Source: Rubrobacter sp. (GTDB taxonomy: Bacteria; Actinomycetota; Rubrobacteria; Rubrobacterales; Rubrobacteraceae). Taken from it: 6,985 nucleotides of DNA. How positions within the stretch are numbered: position 1 is the first letter of the stretch; each line of letters begins with the position of its first letter. Positions 1-6,048 of the stretch are shown piece after piece. The stretch is from NCBI GenBank assembly GCA_016781635.1, contig JADDPY010000545.1:13581-20565 (forward strand), written 5' to 3'. The notes beneath the pieces are model-generated. The model did no database searches, was not told the origin of the DNA, and saw nothing but the letters and a program-made list of their open reading frames with translations. Position numbers and translations under genes: made by a program.

Positions 1-1
1 C

Positions 2-712
2 GATGTCGTCATCACGATGCTCCCGGACTCGCCGGATGTCGAGGAGGTCGTCGCGGGGGAAGACGGGGTGCTGCAGGGGATCAAGGAACGCTCGCTCATC
101 ATCGACATGAGCACGATCTCCCCGGTCGTGGCGCGCGAGCTCGCCCACAAGGCCCGCGAGGGGGGTGCTTCGATGCTGGATGCGCCGGTCTCGGGCGGGG
201 ACGTCGGCGCGAAGGACGGGACCCTCTCTATCATGGTCGGCGGTAGTGAAGGCGACTTCGAGCGTGCTCGTCCGCTGTTCGAGGCCATGGGCAAGACGAT
301 CACGCACGTCGGGGAGGCGGGGGCGGGGCAGGTCGTGAAGGCGTGCAACCAGATCGTGGTCGCCCTGACCATAGAGGCGGTCTCAGAGGCCCTGGTTCTC
401 GGGTCGAAAGCCGGAGTAGAACCGTCAAAGATTCTGGACGTCCTCTCGGGCGGGCTCGCAGGCAACAAGGTCATGGAGGTGAAGAGGGACAAGTTTTTGA
501 GTCATTCCTTCGATCCGGGCTTTCGGGTAGAATTGCACCGCAAAGATCTCGGGATAGCGCTCACGGCAGGCAGGGAGTATGGGGTGGCGTTGCCGGTTAC
601 CGCTATCGTGGATCAGATGTTGGAGGCATTGAAGGCGAAGGGCCGGGGAGACCGCGATCACTCGGCGATCCTCACCTTTATCGAGGACCTCGCACAGCAC
701 GAGATAGGGTAG
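2..712 (+). CDS. garR: 2-hydroxy-3-oxopropionate (tartronate semialdehyde) reductase, N-terminally truncated by window edge
   Basis: The reading frame is open from base 2 and ends at TAG 710-712. It gives 236 visible residues, and about 60 N-terminal residues, including the Rossmann glycine motif, lie outside the window. Visible family marks (numbered from the first visible codon) are the loop DVVITMLPDSPDVEEVV, the substrate-binding stretch DAPVSGGDVGAKDGTL, the catalytic-lysine helix GQVVKACNQ (Lys about 113, Asn about 117), and the C-terminal FRVELHRKDL and DHSA motifs. The last two resemble E. coli GarR/GlxR more than general 3-hydroxyisobutyrate dehydrogenases. The known family reaction is NAD(P)H-dependent reduction of tartronate semialdehyde to D-glycerate in the cytosol, the second step of the glycerate pathway from glyoxylate. 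It lies 44 nt upstream of glcD on the same strand, which supports the C2 role. The ATG at 17 is internal, not a start. The main alternative is another beta-hydroxyacid dehydrogenase of the same family. Confidence 0.88.
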   Translation, partial: DVVITMLPDSPDVEEVVAGEDGVLQGIKERSLIIDMSTISPVVARELAHKAREGGASMLDAPVSGGDVGAKDGTLSIMVGGSEGDFERARPLFEAMGKTITHVGEAGAGQVVKACNQIVVALTIEAVSEALVLGSKAGVEPSKILDVLSGGLAGNKVMEVKRDKFLSHSFDPGFRVELHRKDLGIALTAGREYGVALPVTAIVDQMLEALKAKGRGDRDHSAILTFIEDLAQHEIG

Positions 713-756
713 CCGGGGGCTCACGGGTCTCGAAGCGGCAGGGAAGGGTTGGAGGT

Positions 757-2211
757 ATGGCTAGCAGGCAGCTTATTGACCGCATGACCGACATTCTTGG
801 GCCGGAGGGGGTGATCTCCGAGCGCGAACAGCTCCGCGCCTACGAGTGCGACGGTCTTATGAACTACCGCGTCATCCCCGAGATAGTCGTCCTCCCCGAG
901 TCCGCCGAGCACGTCCAACAGATCGTCCGGTACTGCTACGACGAGGGCATCCCGTTTGTCGCCCGCGGCTCCGGCACCGGCCTCTCCGGCGGGGCGCTCC
1001 CGGTCGAGTCGGGCGTCCTGATAGTTCTTTCCAGGATGCGCAAGATCATCGAGGTCGACATCCCGAACCAGCGGGTCGTCGTCGAGCCGGGCGTCATCAA
1101 CATCTGGGTTTCGCAGGCGGTCGCCGACGACGGCTACTACTACGCGCCGGACCCTGCCAGCCAGATTGTCTCCTCCATCGGCGGCAACCTCGCCGAAAAC
1201 TCCGGCGGTGTCCACTGCTTGAAGTACGGCTTCACCACGAACCACGTCATGGGTGCCGAGATCGTGCTGCCCGACGGTACGATGGTCAACGTCGGAGGCG
1301 GCATGGCCCCCGACGCCCCCGGCTACGAGCTTCTCGGTGCGTTCGTCGGCTCCGAGGGCACGCTCGGCATCGCGACAAAGATAACCCTGCGCATCGTGCG
1401 CAAGCCCCAGGCCGTCAAGACGCTGCTCGCCGCCTTTAAGGACACGGAGGAGGCGGGGGACGCGGTCTCCGGGATTATTGGAAGCGGCATCGTGCCGGCC
1501 GCCATCGAGATGATGGATGCCCTGTGCATCGAGGCCGTCGAGACGGCCGTGCATCCGGGCTTCCCGCAGGCCGGGGCCGTTCTCATCGTCGAGCTCGACG
1601 GGCCCGAGGCCGAGGTTTCGAGCCAGTTCGACCAGACCATCAAGATCTGCGAGGAGGCGAACGCCTCGGAGATCCGGATCGCCGAGGACGACGAGGAGCG
1701 GGCGCTGTTCTGGAAGGGCCGCAAGGCCGCCTTCGCGGCGATGGGCCGCATCGCCAACGACTACTACGTGCAGGACGCCGTCGTCCCGCGCACGGAGCTC
1801 GGGGCGGTCCTCAAGCGCATAAACCAGCTCGGCGAGGAGTACGAGATGCGCGTCGCGAACGTCTTCCACGCCGGCGACGGCAACCTGCATCCCCTGGTGC
1901 TCTACGATAACGACAACCCCGGCGAGGCCGAGAAGGCCGAGGACCTGGCCGGCAGGATCGTCATGACCTGCCTGGAGCACGGCGGTTCCCTGACCGGCGA
2001 GCACGGCATCGGGCGAGACAAGATGAAGTACATGCCGAAGATGTTCACGGATGAGGACATGGACACCATGCAGCTTCTCCGGTGCGCCTTCGATCCGCAC
2101 CACATCTGCAACCCCGGTAAGATATTCCCGACCCCCCGCCTCTGCGGCGAGCGCCCCGGCCCCTTCCACATGCATCCGGTCCAGAAGGCCGGCCTCGCAG
2201 AGAACTTCTAG
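757..2211 (+). CDS. glcD: Glycolate oxidase FAD-binding subunit GlcD
   Basis: This gene encodes 484 residues, close to the roughly 500 of E. coli GlcD. It is the catalytic flavoprotein that oxidises glycolate (often also D-lactate) to glyoxylate, passing electrons through GlcE/GlcF towards the quinone pool. The N-terminal FAD-binding (PCMH-type) domain shows RGSGTGLSGG (70-79), PDPASQIVSSIGGNLAENSGG (131-151) and GSEGTLGI (198-205). The C-terminal FAD-oxidase domain shows HAGDGNLHP (371-379, likely metal/substrate histidines), GEHGIG (414-419) and the terminal NPGKIFP (452-458). About 26 further residues follow as a tail. ATG 757 is the only plausible start: the frame is open much further upstream, but those translations overlap the reductase and lack family similarity. 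GGAGG at 751-755 sits only one base from this ATG, so the functional Shine-Dalgarno may be the AAGG at 744-747. ATG 784 would cut the conserved-looking N-terminus and has no purine tract. D-lactate dehydrogenase specificity cannot be excluded. Confidence 0.95.
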   Translation: MASRQLIDRMTDILGPEGVISEREQLRAYECDGLMNYRVIPEIVVLPESAEHVQQIVRYCYDEGIPFVARGSGTGLSGGALPVESGVLIVLSRMRKIIEVDIPNQRVVVEPGVINIWVSQAVADDGYYYAPDPASQIVSSIGGNLAENSGGVHCLKYGFTTNHVMGAEIVLPDGTMVNVGGGMAPDAPGYELLGAFVGSEGTLGIATKITLRIVRKPQAVKTLLAAFKDTEEAGDAVSGIIGSGIVPAAIEMMDALCIEAVETAVHPGFPQAGAVLIVELDGPEAEVSSQFDQTIKICEEANASEIRIAEDDEERALFWKGRKAAFAAMGRIANDYYVQDAVVPRTELGAVLKRINQLGEEYEMRVANVFHAGDGNLHPLVLYDNDNPGEAEKAEDLAGRIVMTCLEHGGSLTGEHGIGRDKMKYMPKMFTDEDMDTMQLLRCAFDPHHICNPGKIFPTPRLCGERPGPFHMHPVQKAGLAENF

Positions 2212-2222
2212 GGAGGCCGGCC
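2187..2222 (+). promoter_or_regulatory. Perfect 10-bp hairpin over the glcD stop and glcE ribosome binding site
   Basis: GGCCGGCCTC at 2187-2196 is the exact reverse complement of GAGGCCGGCC at 2213-2222, with a 16-nt loop. The loop holds the glcD stop codon (2209-2211). The 3' arm contains most of the glcE Shine-Dalgarno GGGAGG (2211-2216), 8 nt before ATG 2225. No U-tract follows, so it does not look like an intrinsic terminator. By inference, the folded RNA would hide the glcE site, and a ribosome finishing glcD would open it, coupling the two subunits. Each arm also contains the self-complementary GGCCGGCC, so other pairings are possible. Confidence 0.55.
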
Positions 2223-2224
2223 AT

Positions 2225-3517
2225 ATGGATACGCGCACGAACAACGTCTCCCTGGGAGACCTGCAAGGCATAGTCGGCGAGGCGAACGCTCGCGAGGCAA
2301 GCGGCACGGACACTATAGACGGCGTCCAGCCCTCCTTCGTCGCCGAGCCCGGCTCCGTCGAGAATCTGAGCGCCCTCATGAAGTTCGCCAACGACGCCGG
2401 GCTCACCGTCTCCCCCCGGGGCGGCGGTACGAGCACCGCTTTAGGCAACCCGCCACGCGACATCGACCTCGTCGTGAGCACGGCGAGGATGAACGAGGTT
2501 ATAGAGCACGTCCCCGGGGACCAGGTCGTGAGGGCCGGGGCGGGCTTGAAGCTCCGCGACCTTCAGGAGCGTCTCGCAGGCTCGGACCAGATGCTCGCCG
2601 TCGACCCGCCGGAGCGTGGGGCCGGGGCTACGGTCGGCGGGGTCGTAGCCTCGAACTCCTCGGGGCCCCGGCGCTACCGCTACGGGACGATCCGGGACCT
2701 CATCATCGGGATCACGGTGGTCCTCCCGGACGGTACGGTCGCCAAGGCCGGCGGCAAGGTCGTCAAGAACGTCGCCGGCTATGACCTCGGGAAGCTCTTC
2801 ACGGGGTCTTTGGGCACCCTCGGCGTAATCGCCAACGCCAACTTCAGGCTCCACCCCCGTCCCGAGGCGGCCCGCACCGTCGCCGTCGAGCTTGCGGACA
2901 CGGCGACCGCGGGGCAGGCGGTCCAGACCGTCATGCACTCCCAACTGGTTCCGAGCGCCGTCGAGCTTCACTGGGGCGAGGGGGCGAAGCTCCTCACCAT
3001 ACTCGTCGAGGGGATACCGCCCGCCGTCGAGGCCCAGGCCGAGACCGCCAACCACCTCCTCAAGGGCTTCGGCGAGACGCGGACCCTCTCGGACGAGGAG
3101 GCCGACAACCTCGGGCCCCTCTCTCCGCCCGGCGGACCCGGCGCCGGCGACGAAGTTTCGTTGAAGATCTCCTTCCCGCCCGCGGAGCTCACGGGCGTCC
3201 TCGACTCCACCCTGGGCGCGTGCTCTCGTAAGGGCCTGGATGTCCCGCGTATGACGGGGCAGGCGGCGACCGGGATCGTCTACGCCGGGCTCTCAGGCGG
3301 GGACGAAGACGGTCTGGTCGCGGTGACGGAGGAGCTCAGGGAGATCTGGGTTCGTAGGGGCGGGAGCGTAGTCGTGCGCGAAGCTCCCGTGTCGTTCAAG
3401 GGCCGGGTCGAGGTCTGGGGGCCGATGGGCACCCGGTTGGAACTCACCCGGCGGTTAAAAGAGAAGTTCGATCCCCGGGGCATAATGAACCCGGGTAGGT
3501 TCGTGGGAGGCATTTAG
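2225..3517 (+). CDS. glcE: Glycolate oxidase FAD-domain subunit GlcE
   Basis: This gene encodes 430 residues. GlcE is the second, smaller FAD-binding-domain subunit of the glycolate oxidase complex and is required with GlcD and GlcF for activity. The FAD-binding domain shows SPRGGGTSTALG (63-74), DPPERGAGATVGGVVASNSSGP (127-148, the family's GG..ASNSSGP loop), a KNVAGYDLGKLF stretch (181-192) and GSLGTLGVI (194-202). The C-terminus FDPRGIMNPGRFVGGI matches the family end motif. ATG 2225 is chosen because GGGAGG (2211-2216) lies 8 nt upstream. The frame continues open into glcD, but that extension only shadows GlcD. It is some 80 residues longer than E. coli GlcE (about 350), mostly in the poorly conserved region between about residues 220 and 400. 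That region includes an acidic and Pro/Gly-rich stretch around 295-315. It starts 13 nt after glcD and overlaps glcF by one base. Confidence 0.93.
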   Translation: MDTRTNNVSLGDLQGIVGEANAREASGTDTIDGVQPSFVAEPGSVENLSALMKFANDAGLTVSPRGGGTSTALGNPPRDIDLVVSTARMNEVIEHVPGDQVVRAGAGLKLRDLQERLAGSDQMLAVDPPERGAGATVGGVVASNSSGPRRYRYGTIRDLIIGITVVLPDGTVAKAGGKVVKNVAGYDLGKLFTGSLGTLGVIANANFRLHPRPEAARTVAVELADTATAGQAVQTVMHSQLVPSAVELHWGEGAKLLTILVEGIPPAVEAQAETANHLLKGFGETRTLSDEEADNLGPLSPPGGPGAGDEVSLKISFPPAELTGVLDSTLGACSRKGLDVPRMTGQAATGIVYAGLSGGDEDGLVAVTEELREIWVRRGGSVVVREAPVSFKGRVEVWGPMGTRLELTRRLKEKFDPRGIMNPGRFVGGI

Positions 3518-3519
3518 TG
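3505..3519 (+). promoter_or_regulatory. glcF ribosome binding site with one-base TAGTG stop/start overlap
   Basis: GGGAGG at 3505-3510 lies 6 nt before GTG 3517-3519. The glcE stop TAG (3515-3517) shares its G with that start. This strong, well-spaced site decides the glcF start in favour of the long form with its N-terminal extension. It also points to termination-reinitiation coupling between glcE and glcF. Confidence 0.8.
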
Positions 3520-5046
3520 GATAAGGACAACAGCTCGTTGGACCCGCGCCAGGACGGTAACCCGTACGACGCGACCGACGCCACCGAGCGCAAGGTCGAT
3601 TCCTCTTCTGAGGGCACCGAGGGGATGGCGGGCGCCATAGGCGCCGGAAGCCCGGACGATATACCCACCGACACCTTTGCGTCGAGGAGCGCCGTCAAGC
3701 AGACGGTCGGGATAGGGCGCAAGACAGAATCGGGCAGCGTGATCTTCCCGGCCTTCGACTCGCACCACCCGCCGGAGAAGGACCTCATCGACGACTGCGT
3801 CCACTGCGGCTTCTGCTTGCCGACGTGTCCGACCTACGTTCTCTTCGGCGAGGAGATGGACAGCCCGCGCGGGCGCATCTACCTTATGAACAAGGGCCTC
3901 GAAGAGGAGCCCCTCAACGACCAGATGGTCCGCCACTTCGATCTGTGTCTAGGCTGCATGGCGTGCGTCACCGCGTGCCCTTCGGGGGTCCAGTACGACA
4001 AGCTCATCGAGGCGACGCGCGGGCAGGTCGAGCGGCGCTACGAGCGCTCCACCCAGGACAAGGCGTTCCGCGAGATGATCTTCCAGCTCTTCCCTTACCC
4101 GAACCGCCTGCGCGTGGCCGCCGCCCCCCTGAAGCTCTACCAGCGCTTCGGCGTCGGCGATAAGCTCCGTAAGGCCGGCGTGATGAAGATGCTCCCCAAG
4201 CGCATGCTCGCGATGGAAGCCCTCATGCCGATGCTTACGAAGCAGCAAGAGATCCCGGAGTTCACCCCGGCCGAGGGAGAGCGTCGCCGCACGGTCGGCT
4301 TCATCAAGGGCTGCGTCCAGCGCGTCTTCTTCTCCGAGGTCAACGCCGCCACCGTGCGCGTCCTCGCCGCCGAGGGCTGCGACGTCGTCACCCCGAAGGC
4401 CCAGGGCTGCTGCGGCGCCCTGAGCGTCCACGCGGGCCGCGAGGAGGAGTTCCTCGGCTTCGCACGCAAGCTTATCGACGAGTTCGAGGACTCGGGGGTG
4501 GACCAGATCATCATAAACGCCGCCGGCTGCGGCTCGACCTTGAAGGAATACGGTTACCTTCTGCGCGACGACAAGGCCTACGCCGAGAAGGCCAGAAACT
4601 TCTCCGCCAAGGTTCGTGACGTCTCGGAGTTTCTCCAGGAGCTCGGGCCGGTCGCGGAACGGCAACCGCTGCCGGTAGCGGCGGCTTACCACGACGCGTG
4701 TCACCTCGCGCATTCTCAGGGGATCAGGAAGCAGCCGCGCCAGACGCTCAAGCAGATCCCGGGGATGGAGGTTCGGGAGATCAAGGAGGCCGAGCTCTGC
4801 TGCGGCTCCGCCGGCATCTACAACATGGTCGAGCCCGAGCCCGCCACCGAGCTTGGCGACCGCAAGGCGACAAACGTTCTGAACACCGGGGCGCGCATGG
4901 TCGTCACCTCCAACCCGGGCTGCATGCTCCAGATCCAGGCGAGCCTCAGGCGCATGGGCCACTCCATGCCGATGGCCCACCCCATGGAGGTCCTCGACGC
5001 GAGCATCCGCGGCAAGTCTGTCGAGACCCTCCTGCTGAACAGGTAG
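3517..5046 (+). CDS. glcF: Glycolate oxidase iron-sulfur subunit GlcF
   Basis: This gene encodes 509 residues from a GTG start, against about 407 in E. coli GlcF. It is the electron-transfer subunit that carries electrons from the GlcD flavin to the respiratory chain. Two 4Fe-4S ferredoxin motifs are visible: C94-x2-C97-x2-C100-x3-C104 (CVHCGFCLPTCP) and C144-x2-C147-x2-C150-x3-C154 (CLGCMACVTACP). Two CCG (heterodisulfide reductase-type) domains follow. The first has C266, GCCG (C298, C299) and AAGCG (C338). The second has DACH (C395), CCG (C428, C429) and NPGCM (C469). No membrane segment is evident, so it is probably peripheral on the inner membrane face. Residues 1 to about 75 are an unusual acidic, Ser/Thr/Gly-rich, probably disordered extension with no family counterpart that I know of. 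Internal starts (ATG 3625, GTG 3739) lack a spaced Shine-Dalgarno, so the long form is preferred. Confidence 0.94.
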   Translation: MDKDNSSLDPRQDGNPYDATDATERKVDSSSEGTEGMAGAIGAGSPDDIPTDTFASRSAVKQTVGIGRKTESGSVIFPAFDSHHPPEKDLIDDCVHCGFCLPTCPTYVLFGEEMDSPRGRIYLMNKGLEEEPLNDQMVRHFDLCLGCMACVTACPSGVQYDKLIEATRGQVERRYERSTQDKAFREMIFQLFPYPNRLRVAAAPLKLYQRFGVGDKLRKAGVMKMLPKRMLAMEALMPMLTKQQEIPEFTPAEGERRRTVGFIKGCVQRVFFSEVNAATVRVLAAEGCDVVTPKAQGCCGALSVHAGREEEFLGFARKLIDEFEDSGVDQIIINAAGCGSTLKEYGYLLRDDKAYAEKARNFSAKVRDVSEFLQELGPVAERQPLPVAAAYHDACHLAHSQGIRKQPRQTLKQIPGMEVREIKEAELCCGSAGIYNMVEPEPATELGDRKATNVLNTGARMVVTSNPGCMLQIQASLRRMGHSMPMAHPMEVLDASIRGKSVETLLLNR

Positions 5047-5066
5047 GTGGCGGGGTTGAGGGTCTC
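5023..5066 (+). promoter_or_regulatory. Perfect 9-bp inverted repeat across the glcF stop / lyase start junction
   Basis: GAGACCCTC (5023-5031) is the exact reverse complement of GAGGGTCTC (5058-5066). The 26-nt loop contains the glcF stop TAG 5044-5046, the lyase GTG 5047 and the first two bases of a candidate TTG start at 5056. No U-tract follows, so it is not a terminator. It may act in translational coupling. A 9-bp repeat with a long loop can also occur by chance in GC-rich DNA, and both arms are coding, so the functional reading is weak. Confidence 0.3.
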
Positions 5067-5979
5067 CCGCTCCATCCTCGCGGTCCCGGCTTCGAGCACG
5101 AAGATGGTCGAGAAAGGTCTGTCCTCCGGGGCGGACCTTCTCTTTCTCGACCTCGAAGACGCCGTCGCCCCGGACTCCAAGGCCGAAGCCCGAAAGAACG
5201 TGATCCATGCCGTGGCCAAGCTCGACTGGCGCGGCAGGCCTCCCATGTACCGCATGAACGCGCTCGATACCCCGTTTTTCTACCGGGACGTCATCGAGGT
5301 AGTCGAGGGGGCGGGGGAGGATCTCGGCCTGATCCTCGTCCCGAAGGTCGAGCGTCCCGAAGACCTCGCCACCCTCGACACGCTCCTCCGCAGCGTCGAG
5401 GTGGCCTCCGGGTTGCAGCCCGGCAAGATAAAGCTCGAGGCCCAGATAGAAACCGCTCTGGGCCTGGTGAATATAGACGCCATAGCGCGGGCGACGGACC
5501 GGCTGGAGGCGCTACATTTCGGACCCGGGGACTACGCCGCGAGCGTGCGCATGCCCCAGACGAGCATCGGGACGATGGACGAGTGGGACGACCTCTACCC
5601 TGGTCACCGCTTCCACTATGTGATGCATCGGATCGTCGTCGCGGCGCGTGCCGCGGGGTTGCGTGCCATGGACGGCCCCGTCGCCGACTTCCGTGACGAG
5701 GAGGGCCTCCGCAAGAGTTGTCTGCTCGCCCGCTCGATAGGCTTCGACGGCAAGTGGTGCATCCATCCCGGCCAGATCGAGGCGGCCAACGAGCTCTTCT
5801 CGCCGAGCGAGGACGAGGTCGAATGGGCGAGAAAGGTAGTCGGGGCCTACGAGGAGGCCGCGGCCGCGGGCTCCGGTTCCATAAGCGTGGACGGCAAGAT
5901 GGTCGACGCCGCCTCCATCAGAATGGCCCGGAATACGCTAAATCTTGCGCAGGGGCCGCAGATGCCACACAAAGGCTAG
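5047..5979 (+). CDS. HpcH/HpaI aldolase / CitE-family CoA ester lyase (malyl-CoA lyase-like)
   Basis: This gene encodes 310 residues, the usual size for CitE and malyl-CoA lyase proteins. These are TIM-barrel, Mg-dependent enzymes that make or split 3-hydroxyacyl-CoA esters such as malyl-CoA, beta-methylmalyl-CoA or citramalyl-CoA. Family marks are the N-terminal RSILAVPAS (8-16), DLEDAV (35-40), YRMN with Arg69 in the position expected for the CoA/substrate arginine, IET (134-136, metal-binding Glu135), FGPGDYAAS (158-166, metal-binding Asp162), and HPGQIEAAN near 240-248. No citrate lyase CitD or CitF subunit is present, which argues against a citrate lyase role. Directly following glcDEF, a glyoxylate-using malyl-CoA lyase fits well, taking the place malate synthase (glcB) has in the E. 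coli glc operon. The start is uncertain. GTG 5047 abuts the glcF stop and has little Shine-Dalgarno. TTG 5056 would have AGGTAGG (5041-5047) 8 nt upstream and gives a cleaner family N-terminus. Exact substrate is not determined by sequence. Confidence 0.87.
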   Translation: MAGLRVSRSILAVPASSTKMVEKGLSSGADLLFLDLEDAVAPDSKAEARKNVIHAVAKLDWRGRPPMYRMNALDTPFFYRDVIEVVEGAGEDLGLILVPKVERPEDLATLDTLLRSVEVASGLQPGKIKLEAQIETALGLVNIDAIARATDRLEALHFGPGDYAASVRMPQTSIGTMDEWDDLYPGHRFHYVMHRIVVAARAAGLRAMDGPVADFRDEEGLRKSCLLARSIGFDGKWCIHPGQIEAANELFSPSEDEVEWARKVVGAYEEAAAAGSGSISVDGKMVDAASIRMARNTLNLAQGPQMPHKG

Positions 5980-6032
5980 GTACGCAGCGAAAAGCCGGTG
6001 GATAGAAACGCACGAAACTGGGGAAAGTGTAA

Positions 6033-6048
6033 TACTCTTTAGGAGATG
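6033..6048 (+). promoter_or_regulatory. Possible -10 hexamer placed for leaderless start of the lipoprotein gene
   Basis: TACTCT (6033-6038) fits the TANNNT pattern of actinobacterial -10 elements and lies 7 nt before ATG 6046. That would put the transcript start at or very near the ATG. An overlapping TGTAAT (6028-6033) matches five of six bases of the classic -10. No good -35 box is seen. AGGAG at 6041-6045 touches the ATG with no spacer, so it is a poor Shine-Dalgarno for this start. The surrounding spacer 5980-6045 is clearly AT-richer than the coding DNA. No hairpin plus U-tract terminator is visible after 5979. Confidence 0.3.

Noticed and set aside
700..732. CGAGA/TCTCG pair around the reductase stop
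   Set aside because: It is only a 5-bp stem with a 23-nt loop and no U-tract; common by chance.
343..756. N-terminal extension of GlcD from an upstream in-frame ATG
   Set aside because: The added residues are Arg/Gly-rich shadow translation overlapping the reductase gene in another frame. ATG 757 gives the normal GlcD N-terminus and length.
2215..2227. GGCCGGCC next to CATATG resembling a cloning junction
   Set aside because: The surrounding gene run is continuous and natural-looking, and the same octamer recurs at 2187-2194 as part of the hairpin. There is no vector sequence.
721..2481. Very long open frame on the minus strand (586 codons) opposite glcD
   Set aside because: It is the antisense shadow of a GC-rich gene. 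Its translation is Leu/Asp/Val/Gly-rich with no recognisable motif, while the plus-strand frame has full GlcD motifs.
3474..3495. CCCGGG inverted pair near the glcE end
   Set aside because: It is only 6 bp and arises from codons for the conserved FDPRG and NPGRF motif. It does not cover the glcF ribosome binding site.
3949..5208. Long minus-strand open frame opposite glcF
   Set aside because: Composition is typical of antisense frames in GC-rich coding DNA, with no domain signals; the plus strand encodes all the GlcF cysteine motifs.
4698..5696. Plus-strand open frame overlapping the glcF end and lyase start
   Set aside because: It overlaps two well-supported genes out of frame, and its translation is Arg/Pro/Gly-rich without motifs.
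5971..6045. Possible terminator after the lyase gene
   Set aside because: The only pairing found (GGCT with AGCC) is 4 bp with a long loop and no T-run, so a terminator cannot be supported.
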